From contig NZ_JAIVKJ010000001.1 of the NCBI RefSeq assembly GCF_020524885.1, positions 1,302,001 through 1,366,000 of the forward strand: a stretch of DNA of 64,000 nt, given 5' to 3'. Shown here one piece after another: positions 49,442 through 56,805 of this stretch. Numbering within the stretch: the stretch's first letter is position 1; every line of letters starts with the position of its first letter. This DNA is from Microbulbifer elongatus. Its GTDB lineage: Bacteria; Pseudomonadota; Gammaproteobacteria; Pseudomonadales; Cellvibrionaceae. The translations under genes were made by a program, and so were the position numbers. Below the pieces are notes generated by a model. That model saw nothing but the letters and a program-made list of their open reading frames with translations. It was not told the DNA's origin and made no database searches.

Positions 49442-50557
49442 ATGAAGTTACAAGGCATCCGAGTTGTCGATCTGTCTCTATTCCTGCCAGGGCCACACCT
49501 GACCATGATGATGGCCGATCACGGTGCAGAAGTGATCAAGGTCGAGCCGCAATCTGGAGAGCCCACGCGCAATATCGGACTGCGCCAAAACGGCGAAGCA
49601 GTCTGGTTCCGCAATACCCATCGCGGTAAAAAAAGCCTCTGCCTGAATCTCAAGGATCCGGCGCAGAAAGCCCAGCTGTTGTCTCTCATCGAAACCGCAG
49701 ACGTTTTCGTGGAGGGGTTCCGGCCAGGTGCCATGGCGCGCCTGGGGTTGGATTACGCCTCCCTCAGTGCACTCAACCCCCGGCTGGTTTACTGCTCCAT
49801 TTCTGCATTCGGGCAGACAGGCGAAAAAAGCCTGAAGCCAGCACATGATCTCAGTATTCAGGCAGAATCCGGAACCGTATTCCTTAATGAGGGGAGTGAC
49901 GGCGAGCCGTGTTCTCCTGCGATGCCAGTGGCGGACATGGCTGGGTCACTGATGGCATTATCGGGCATACTGATGGCGTTGCTGCGACGCACCGAGACCG
50001 GTAAAGGCGATTATCTGGATATCTCCATGCAGGACAGTCTTGTGGCGTGGTTGCCAAACGCGCTGGGACCGGTTTTTGCGGAAAATCGCTCGCCCAGTGT
50101 CAAAGATGAGCGCTCCTGGGGTGGCAACGCGATGTATCGCATTTATCGCACCAGTGATGGACGTTACCTGACACTTGGCGGCAGCGAGGTAAAGTTTGCG
50201 CAAAACCTGTTTGCCAAATTGGGACGCCCGGACCTCGCCGAGGTCTGCAAGCGCCCACCGGGTGCACAGGAGGAAGCGATCGCCTATTTGCAGGCGGAGT
50301 TTGTCCGGCGTTCTCTGCCCGAATGGGAAGAGTGGTTTACCGACCTCGACGTTTGCTGGTCGCCGGTGCGACTGCTGCACGAAGCGCTGGAGGAAGAGCA
50401 CCTCAAATCGCGCCAAATGGTATTTGAGGATGAGCAGGGCAACCGTCATCTCGGGGTGCCGATAAAGTTTTTGGACGAGCCGGCAAAGGTGAATACACAA
50501 TTGCCGGAATTGGGTGAGCACAACCAGAGCTTGCTGGATACCAGGCAGGAAGCCTGA
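49442..50557 (+). CDS. CaiB/BaiF family CoA-transferase or racemase-like 4
   Basis: A 371-residue family III protein. It has VVDLSLFLPGPHLTMMMADHG (8-28), NTHRGKKSLCLNLKD and the region PVADMAGSLMALSGIL carrying the Asp. The short length and AMACR-like N-terminus leave open a 2-methylacyl-CoA racemase role instead of CoA transfer. ATG 49442 is taken as start; TTG 49436, better spaced from GTGGAG, is possible. It is last gene of the operon 43526-50557, before the separate Rieske gene. Confidence 0.83.
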   Translation: MKLQGIRVVDLSLFLPGPHLTMMMADHGAEVIKVEPQSGEPTRNIGLRQNGEAVWFRNTHRGKKSLCLNLKDPAQKAQLLSLIETADVFVEGFRPGAMARLGLDYASLSALNPRLVYCSISAFGQTGEKSLKPAHDLSIQAESGTVFLNEGSDGEPCSPAMPVADMAGSLMALSGILMALLRRTETGKGDYLDISMQDSLVAWLPNALGPVFAENRSPSVKDERSWGGNAMYRIYRTSDGRYLTLGGSEVKFAQNLFAKLGRPDLAEVCKRPPGAQEEAIAYLQAEFVRRSLPEWEEWFTDLDVCWSPVRLLHEALEEEHLKSRQMVFEDEQGNRHLGVPIKFLDEPAKVNTQLPELGEHNQSLLDTRQEA

Positions 50558-50651
50558 CGACAAAAGAATTAGTTAATACAAAAATAAGTGATCCTCGCGT
50601 TTTGCAAGTGCGTAAACATGCTGAGATCAATAACACACTGAGGTGGTAAAC

Positions 50652-51827
50652 ATGCTGACTAACCTTTGGTATGTGGCAGAGTGGTCAAAAGCCGTAAAAG
50701 ACAAGCCTGTACGGGTGAAACTGCTGGGGCAGAACTTTGTCCTGTTTCGTGACAAGAACGGTAAAGTGAATTGCCTGAGCGATGTGTGTATACACCGTGG
50801 CGGTTCACTCTCCAAAGGTTGGACCACCAAGCGGGACTGTGTGGCATGCCCTTATCACGGCTGGGAATTCGATGCGGAAGGGAAGGTGCAGTTTATTCCC
50901 TCTCGCGGTGAGGGGGCCCCGATACCTGAACGCGCGCGTATTGACGCTTATCCCACCGAGGAGCGCTACGGGATGATCTGGGTGTTCCTGGGGGATCTGC
51001 CAGAGGAAGAGCGCTACCCGATTCCAGAGTTTCCTGAATACGATGACAAGGACAACTGGCGAGCGGTGGAAGTTGAATACAACTGGACCGGGTCGGTAGA
51101 TCGTGTGGTGGAAAACGGAATCGATATTGCGCATACCTCGTTTGTCCATCCCGGTTTTGGTTATCAGGAAATGGCGGACAAGAATGAGATCCTTAAAGTG
51201 GATCGAGGTGAGTACTGGGGTTCATCGGATAACGTGCTTTACCCACCACAATTGGAAGGCAATTTCGGCCTCATGAAGCTGTTCCGTGAAGACAAGGCTG
51301 CCACCTATGTGAGTCCGGCGTTTTACCTGCCAGGACATTGCGTGCGCTTGCACATCAAGGTGAACTCCTGGATGGAAATGGTGATCTTCGATGCGAATAC
51401 TCCCATCGATGAAAATACCACGCGCTCATTTGCGGTGCAGGTTCGCAACTTCTTCAAGTGGTCGATTTTCGATAACGGTGCGAAGAAGCGCACCAAGAAA
51501 GTGTTTGGAGAAGATGGTGACATCGTGTCAGAACTGTCGCCCAATTACCTGCCGGAATCCCTCGAGCATGAAGTGTCCGTTGAACAGGACAAGTTTATGA
51601 GTGCCTGGCGGATGATTCGCCGCAAACATATCGAGGAAAAAGGCTGGAAGATTGATACCAAGGCCATGAAACCGTTCGAGGGTGAAAAGGTATTTACCAT
51701 CCCATCACCCGCGCGTCGTTTGAACCCGCACTTTAAGTGGGCCCTGGATACGGTGCCGTTGATCGCGCCAACCCGCCGCAGTGTGGTTGCCCGGGAAGAT
51801 GATCCTGCATCGACCGAGCCCGTCTGA
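50652..51827 (+). CDS. Rieske-type oxygenase alpha subunit
   Basis: A 391-residue oxygenase. Its Rieske 2Fe-2S site is CIH(x17)CPYH with Cys46, His48, Cys66 and His69. The mononuclear iron site is NGIDIAHTSFVH with Asp158, His161 and His166. The architecture matches single-component alpha-only oxygenases such as vanillate or dicamba O-demethylase, and more distantly pheophorbide a oxygenase (PAO). It needs an outside electron donor; the rubredoxin reductase fusion is a candidate. ATG 50652 follows GAGGTGG. It is a single gene with a terminator behind it. A PAO-like macrocycle opening is a hypothesis only. Confidence 0.88.
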   Translation: MLTNLWYVAEWSKAVKDKPVRVKLLGQNFVLFRDKNGKVNCLSDVCIHRGGSLSKGWTTKRDCVACPYHGWEFDAEGKVQFIPSRGEGAPIPERARIDAYPTEERYGMIWVFLGDLPEEERYPIPEFPEYDDKDNWRAVEVEYNWTGSVDRVVENGIDIAHTSFVHPGFGYQEMADKNEILKVDRGEYWGSSDNVLYPPQLEGNFGLMKLFREDKAATYVSPAFYLPGHCVRLHIKVNSWMEMVIFDANTPIDENTTRSFAVQVRNFFKWSIFDNGAKKRTKKVFGEDGDIVSELSPNYLPESLEHEVSVEQDKFMSAWRMIRRKHIEEKGWKIDTKAMKPFEGEKVFTIPSPARRLNPHFKWALDTVPLIAPTRRSVVAREDDPASTEPV

Positions 51828-51873
51828 AAAGGAAAAGGGGATCAGTAAGGATTGGTTCTCTCCTTTCACAATC

Positions 51874-51904
51874 AAAAAAGCCGCGCTAATGCGCGGCTTT
51901 TTTG
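51874..51904. terminator. bidirectional rho-independent terminator
   Basis: AAAAAAGCCGCGC-TAAT-GCGCGGCTTTTTTG. It ends the Rieske gene rightward and the symporter gene leftward, and marks the border of the catabolic island. Confidence 0.92.
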
Positions 51905-51970
51905 TTTAGTACTTTTTTGATTGGTGCCTGTTCTTTTTATGCGTGCTTCCGGTGTCGACGCCTACTGTTG

Positions 51971-53440
51971 TTACCGCGGCACCGGTTTCCGCTTGGCGTG
52001 TGAACCAGCGGCGAAACCGGGGGAAGAAAACAGGGAGGGGAACAGGGTGGGAAGCACTAGTATCAATGTGGCTGCAGTAAATGGGATCAGGCGCTCTGCC
52101 CAGTCTCCGGCAGTGTTGGGCAGCAGCGACAAGAGTACCGCCAGGAAAAAGCCGGTCGCTATCGAGCGCAGTACCGCCGCAGGTGATAACTGCACACCTG
52201 CCAGCCGGACCAGTATCGTCGGTCCAAATGCGGAGCCGATTGCCACCCAGGCAAAGAGTACTCGCTCGAAGATCGTTGCCGGCAGGTAGAGCGCAATGAG
52301 CACCGCAAACACGGCCACCATCAGCATCGAAAGACGCGACAGCAAGAGTTCCCGTTGTGGTATCAGGCGCTGCAGCCTGAGGTCATGTGAAATTGTGGAG
52401 GCAACCACGAGGAGCATACTGTCGGCTGTCGACATAATGGCGGACAACACTGCCGCCAGAAGCACGGCTGCGACCACAGGTGGGAAGAGCTGAGTTGAGA
52501 GCTGAAAAAACAGCGTTTCCGGGTCCTGCAGATCTGGAATCAGGATTTTACCGAGCAGACCAAGGGTAAACATGCTGAAAAACACAATGGAGAACCATCC
52601 TATTGACAGAACCTGCGCCTGCTTGAGGGCGCGTTCATCCCTAAGTGCCATATAGCGATTGAGGAGGTGCGGTTGCCCAAGCGCGCCAATACCAATAGCC
52701 AGGTTACCGACCACAAACCCGAGCGCGGCCAGCCCCGTGTTTTGTCCGCTGAGGGATAGCGCCTGCTGGCTGAAAAGCTCGGACTCAAGGATATCTTGCC
52801 AGCTGCCGATACTCATGAACGCGACGGTGGGCAGGAGTAATGCGGCAATGAGCATCAATCCCCCCTGTAAGGTGTCTGTGATGCTTGCTGCCCAGAAACC
52901 ACCCATAAAGGTATAGATGGTGATGATGGCTGCTCCGAGAATCAGGCTCTCGGCCAGTGGAGTATCAAATGCAGAGGAAAAGGTCGTGGCAGCACCTTGA
53001 AATTGCGCAGCGATATAAAACACGAAGGACAGCAGAATAACCAGTGAGGCGAGCAGGCGGATTCCCTGGTGGGAAGTTGGTTGGTCCACTTGCGGATCGT
53101 CAGCGAGAAAACCGGTCAGTGTGATCTGGCCGCGTGCGCGTGTGTAGCGCATCAGTCTCGGAGCGATCCACAGCCAGGCGAAGACACATCCCGCAACGGC
53201 GCCAGCCACTATCCATATTGCAGACATTCCCAGTACAAATGCCGCTCCGCTCATTCCCAGCAATGTCCATGCGGAGGCGCTGCTGGCGCCATAGCTGATG
53301 GCTGCTACCACAGGGCCAAGATTGCGTCCTCCGAGGAAATAATCGCTCGTCGTTTGCGTGCGTTGCTGTGACCACAAGCCAATTAACAGCAGGACGACCT
53401 TATAGATTACCAGTGTGTAAATCGCGACTGTAATGTCCAT
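51971..53440 (-). CDS. sodium:solute symporter (SSS family, PutP-like)
   Basis: A 489-residue integral membrane protein with about 13 helices. It has the SSS features DYFLGGRNLGPVVAAISYGASSASAWTLLG near residue 33 (of which SASAW is the sodium-site-like stretch) and GFVVGNLAIGIGALGQPHLLNRYMA, as in sodium/proline symporters. It likely imports proline or another amino acid with Na+, consistent with a marine lifestyle. ATG 53440 is divergent from metK over a 229-base gap with a 22-bp palindrome. It is not obviously part of the island. Confidence 0.87.
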   Translation of the reverse strand: MDITVAIYTLVIYKVVLLLIGLWSQQRTQTTSDYFLGGRNLGPVVAAISYGASSASAWTLLGMSGAAFVLGMSAIWIVAGAVAGCVFAWLWIAPRLMRYTRARGQITLTGFLADDPQVDQPTSHQGIRLLASLVILLSFVFYIAAQFQGAATTFSSAFDTPLAESLILGAAIITIYTFMGGFWAASITDTLQGGLMLIAALLLPTVAFMSIGSWQDILESELFSQQALSLSGQNTGLAALGFVVGNLAIGIGALGQPHLLNRYMALRDERALKQAQVLSIGWFSIVFFSMFTLGLLGKILIPDLQDPETLFFQLSTQLFPPVVAAVLLAAVLSAIMSTADSMLLVVASTISHDLRLQRLIPQRELLLSRLSMLMVAVFAVLIALYLPATIFERVLFAWVAIGSAFGPTILVRLAGVQLSPAAVLRSIATGFFLAVLLSLLPNTAGDWAERLIPFTAATLILVLPTLFPSLFSSPGFAAGSHAKRKPVPR

Positions 53441-53560
53441 GGTTTGCCTTTGTTTCTGCTTTTTTTTGCATGAGGTGCAGTGAATATCTCAGGTTCTCCA
53501 TCTGAGTACATGCACAAATGGTTGGGATGTGAGATGAAATTGCGATTTATCAAAAATCTG

Positions 53561-53582
53561 TATATCAAAATATTTTGATATA
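53561..53582. promoter_or_regulatory. perfect 22-bp palindrome upstream of metK
   Basis: TATATCAAAAT and its exact reverse complement ATTTTGATATA abut at 53571/53572, giving an uninterrupted 22-bp dyad 88 bases before the metK ATG. Such a perfect AT-rich dyad is a probable regulator site. SahR (ArsR family) is a known controller of metK/ahcY in Proteobacteria and a candidate, but I cannot confirm that this sequence fits its motif. Confidence 0.65.
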
Positions 53583-53669
53583 GGTTTGTCTGGGTAGACT
53601 GGGTGTAAGGCGTCGCTGGTAGACACTTTTGGCGCTCGCACAAAAGCAAATAAAAGGGTAGAAGCACCT

Positions 53670-54887
53670 ATGTCTGAATATTCTGTTTTTACGTCGGAAT
53701 CCGTGTCCGAAGGTCATCCGGACAAAATGGCCGACCAAATTTCTGATGCCGTGCTGGACGCAATCATTGCACGCGATCCCGATGCCCGCGTCGCGGTCGA
53801 ATCTGTGGTGAAAACCGGGCTTGCCATGCTGGTGGGTGAGGTTACTACCAGTTGTTACGTAGATCTTGAAGATGTGGTTCGGGACGTGATTACCGGCATA
53901 GGTTATGACAGTTCCGATGTAGGCTACGACGGTTCCACCTGTGCGGTGATCAATGCTATCGGCAAGCAGTCAGTGGATATCAATCAGGGCGTTGACCGTG
54001 CGAAGCCGGAAGACCAGGGTGCGGGTGACCAGGGGCTGATGTTCGGATACGCCACCAATGAAACACCTACCCTGATGCCGGCACCTGTGTATTACGCGCA
54101 CCGACTGGTTGAGCGGCAATCCTACTTGAGACAGAAGAACATTCTGCCGTGGCTGCGTCCCGATGCGAAAAGCCAGGTAACCTTCCGCTATGGTGAAGAC
54201 GGCAAGCCGGAAGCGATCGATGCAGTGGTGCTATCCACACAGCACGCGCCGGACATCTCTCAAGAAGACCTCAAGGCAGCGGTAATGGAAAACATCATTC
54301 TTGAAGTCCTGCCCAGCGAATTGCTGCATGAGGATACCCAGTACCACATCAATCCGACCGGCAATTTTGTGATCGGAGGTCCGGTGGGTGATGCCGGCGT
54401 AACCGGTCGCAAAATTATTGTAGATACCTATGGTGGCATGGCCCGACATGGTGGCGGTGCGTTTTCTGGTAAGGACCCCTCCAAGGTAGACCGTTCCGCT
54501 GCCTATGCCGGGCGTTATGTTGCCAAGAATGTGGTCGCAGCGGGTCTGGCGGATCGCTGTGAAGTCCAGGTTTCCTACGCAATTGGTGTTGCCGAGCCGA
54601 CCTCGGTATCGGTAAATACCTTCGGTACGGGCAAGGTCTCTGACCAGTCTTTGATTCAGGCGATCCGTGAGGTGTTTGACCTGCGACCCTACGCGATTAC
54701 ACGCGTACTGGACCTGAAACACCCGATGTACCAGCTAACGGCATCCTACGGACACTTTGGACGAGAACCGTTTGAGCACACCTACAAGTGGAAAGAGGGC
54801 GGTGAGGAGAAATCCACGACGTTCACCGCGTTCAGTTGGGAAAAAACCGATAAGGTCGATGCACTGCAGCGTGCTGTTGCCGACTGA
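53670..54887 (+). CDS. metK: S-adenosylmethionine synthetase
   Basis: A 405-residue MetK, which makes SAM from methionine and ATP. It has [15 protein letters not shown] (13-27), the P-loop-like [30 protein letters not shown] and the C-terminal GHFGRE. Length is slightly above the E. coli enzyme owing to loop differences. It has its own promoter region with a 22-bp palindrome. A hairpin separates it from ahcY 113 bases on, and SAM made here feeds the methyl cycle encoded around it. Confidence 0.97.
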   Translation: MSEYSVFTSESVSEGHPDKMADQISDAVLDAIIARDPDARVAVESVVKTGLAMLVGEVTTSCYVDLEDVVRDVITGIGYDSSDVGYDGSTCAVINAIGKQSVDINQGVDRAKPEDQGAGDQGLMFGYATNETPTLMPAPVYYAHRLVERQSYLRQKNILPWLRPDAKSQVTFRYGEDGKPEAIDAVVLSTQHAPDISQEDLKAAVMENIILEVLPSELLHEDTQYHINPTGNFVIGGPVGDAGVTGRKIIVDTYGGMARHGGGAFSGKDPSKVDRSAAYAGRYVAKNVVAAGLADRCEVQVSYAIGVAEPTSVSVNTFGTGKVSDQSLIQAIREVFDLRPYAITRVLDLKHPMYQLTASYGHFGREPFEHTYKWKEGGEEKSTTFTAFSWEKTDKVDALQRAVAD

Positions 54888-54899
54888 CAGACGTCCCCG

Positions 54900-54922
54900 G
54901 CGCCGACGATGTCGGCGCATTT
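54900..54922 (+). terminator. hairpin between metK and ahcY
   Basis: GCGCCGAC-GAT-GTCGGCGC is an 8-bp GC-rich stem followed by ATTTCC. The short T-run suggests partial termination or an attenuator between the two genes. No SAH riboswitch core was recognised in the 113-base gap. Confidence 0.5.
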
Positions 54923-55000
54923 CCCCACCAAAAATAAATTTTGACAGGCCTGGCGAACGGATTTTTCGCAGTGTTCGTCCGTGCCCAACTGGAAACTGAT

Positions 55001-56383
55001 ATGACGAATTTTACAGACTACAAAGTTGCAGACATTTCCCTTTCTGAATGGGGTCGCAAGGAAATTGCTATTGCAGAAGGTGAAATGCCTGCACTGATGG
55101 CGCTGCGTCGCAAGTACAAGCAGTCACAGCCGCTGGCTGGTGCAAAGATCATGGGGTGTATCCACATGACGATACAGACCGCGGTGTTGATTGAAACACT
55201 GGTGGAGCTCGGTGCGGAAGTGCGCTGGTCCTCCTGCAATATATTTTCGACACAGGACCATGCGGCGGCTGCCATTGCCGCTGTGGGAATTCCCGTGTTT
55301 GCCTGGAAGGGCGAGACGGAAGATGAGTTCTGGTGGTGTATTGAACAGACGGTGCTGGCGGAAAAAGATGGCAACACTGTCTGGGACGCCAACATGATTC
55401 TCGATGACGGGGGCGACCTGACACAGCTCTGCCATGAGAAATACCCGGAGCTACTGGATCGTATCCATGGCATCAGTGAGGAGACCACGACAGGGGTACA
55501 CCGCCTGTTGGAAATGCTGGAAAAAGGCGAGCTGAAGGTTCCGGCGATCAACGTGAATGATGCGGTCACAAAGTCCAAGAATGACAACAAGTACGGTTGC
55601 CGGCACTCCCTGAGCGATGCCATCAAGCGCGGCACAGACCACCTGCTGGCCGGCAAAAAGGCCCTGGTTATCGGTTATGGAGACGTGGGCAAAGGCTCAG
55701 CCGCGTCGCTGCGCCAGGAAGGTATGATCGTAAAAGTGACCGAGATCGACCCCATTTGCGCGATGCAGGCGTGCATGGACGGATTCGAGGTGGTGTCAGC
55801 CTACAAGGGCGGGATAAACACGGGCGAGATTGCCGATATCGATACCCTGTTACTGGGGACGACCGATCTGCTCGTCACCACGACCGGCAACATCAACGTC
55901 TGCGACGCGGCCATGCTGCAGAGCCTGAAAAGCGGTGCGGTAGTGTGCAACATCGGGCACTTCGATAATGAAATCGACACAGCGTTTATGCGTGAGCATT
56001 ACGAGTGGGAGGAGGTCAAACCCCAGGTGCACAAGGTCTACCGTGATCGTAACGAGAATGACCACCTGATCCTGCTCTCCGAAGGCCGCCTGGTCAATCT
56101 CGGTAATGCCACTGGCCACCCTTCGCGCATCATGGATGGGTCCTTTGCTAACCAAGTCCTGGCCCAAATTTACCTGTGGGAGGGCAAGTTTGCCGACTTG
56201 GCCGCCGAAGAAAAAACTTCTGCCCTGTACGTCAAGGTGTTGCCCAAGAAGCTGGACGAAGAGGTGGCAAAAGACATGGTGGAGGGCTTCGGTGGGGTGG
56301 TTACTCGCCTGACGGATCGTCAGGCGGAATATATCCATGTCGCTGTCGAAGGCCCCTACAAACCCGAGAGTTACAAATATTGA
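55001..56383 (+). CDS. ahcY: S-adenosylhomocysteine hydrolase
   Basis: A 460-residue adenosylhomocysteinase that splits SAH into adenosine and homocysteine using tightly bound NAD. Visible are [14 protein letters not shown], the NAD motif GYGDVGKG with surrounding [26 protein letters not shown] and the C-terminal [11 protein letters not shown] 55001 opens the family-like [14 protein letters not shown]; a 20-residue upstream extension is not conserved. It follows metK and ends at a strong terminator. Confidence 0.97.
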   Translation: MTNFTDYKVADISLSEWGRKEIAIAEGEMPALMALRRKYKQSQPLAGAKIMGCIHMTIQTAVLIETLVELGAEVRWSSCNIFSTQDHAAAAIAAVGIPVFAWKGETEDEFWWCIEQTVLAEKDGNTVWDANMILDDGGDLTQLCHEKYPELLDRIHGISEETTTGVHRLLEMLEKGELKVPAINVNDAVTKSKNDNKYGCRHSLSDAIKRGTDHLLAGKKALVIGYGDVGKGSAASLRQEGMIVKVTEIDPICAMQACMDGFEVVSAYKGGINTGEIADIDTLLLGTTDLLVTTTGNINVCDAAMLQSLKSGAVVCNIGHFDNEIDTAFMREHYEWEEVKPQVHKVYRDRNENDHLILLSEGRLVNLGNATGHPSRIMDGSFANQVLAQIYLWEGKFADLAAEEKTSALYVKVLPKKLDEEVAKDMVEGFGGVVTRLTDRQAEYIHVAVEGPYKPESYKY

Positions 56384-56409
56384 CAGAATAACAGGCTGTT
56401 GGCTCAAGC

Positions 56410-56446
56410 CCCCCGTTGCGTGCGTCGCAGCGGGGGTTTATTTTTT
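56410..56446 (+). terminator. rho-independent terminator after ahcY
   Basis: CCCCCGTTGCG and CGCAGCGGGGG pair with one G-T wobble around TGCGT, then TTTATTTTTT follows. Confidence 0.9.
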
Positions 56447-56593
56447 GGGGGCGAGGAGAATTGTTTGATGTGACCAGGTGGGCCAAAGTGTCCGTTTTTG
56501 GTGCCGTTAGGTTAAAATTTGTCCATTTATTGCCAGTTTCTTGGGCGTGAAATCACTGCCCGCGAAATCAGATCTCAGCGACAAATCGCAGAA

Positions 56594-56607
56594 TTGATAT
56601 TTCTCAA
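56594..56607. promoter_or_regulatory. FNR-like dyad before TonB receptor 2
   Basis: TTGAT-ATTT-CTCAA matches the FNR consensus at 9 of 10 half-site positions. It is 199 bases from the start codon, farther than the other dyads, and its spacer is not AATT, so it is the weakest of the five. Confidence 0.4.
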
Positions 56608-56630
56608 TTTCCCCACCTTTTACCGGCAAA

Positions 56631-56650
56631 AGTTATATTGATAGAACATT
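56631..56650. promoter_or_regulatory. weak GntR-type operator before TonB receptor 2
   Basis: AGTTATATTGATAGAACATT has arms GTTAT and AGAAC around ATTGAT. It resembles the site at 43456-43472 (GTTATATTGACATAAC) at 13 of 16 positions. If real it would link this receptor to the island regulon. Confidence 0.35.
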
Positions 56651-56805
56651 TACCCCTTGCTACTGTGTCCAAGGTGTTTAAAAAGCCAATACGGGTTACG
56701 TCGGCAGAGGGACTTTGGATCATTCCAGTCCATGCATTTGCCCTTACAGTTGTTGCAGACCACTCAGGCGTTAATAAAAAATCATAACTGAGCCTTGGAG
56801 GACCA

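Larger units (their letters stand above)
56447..56805. other. 359-base gap before TonB receptor 2
   Basis: No gene is seen. The gap holds an FNR-like dyad (56594-56607) and an imperfect GntR-type operator (56631-56650), listed separately, and the ribosome-binding GGAGG region just before ATG 56806. A run of AT-rich sequence (TTAGGTTAAAATTTG, 56508-56522) could contain a promoter. Nothing else is recognised. Confidence 0.5.

Noticed and set aside
54888-55000. SAH riboswitch between metK and ahcY
   Set aside because: The gap holds a GC-rich hairpin and TTGACA, but no recognisable SAH riboswitch core around ahcY.
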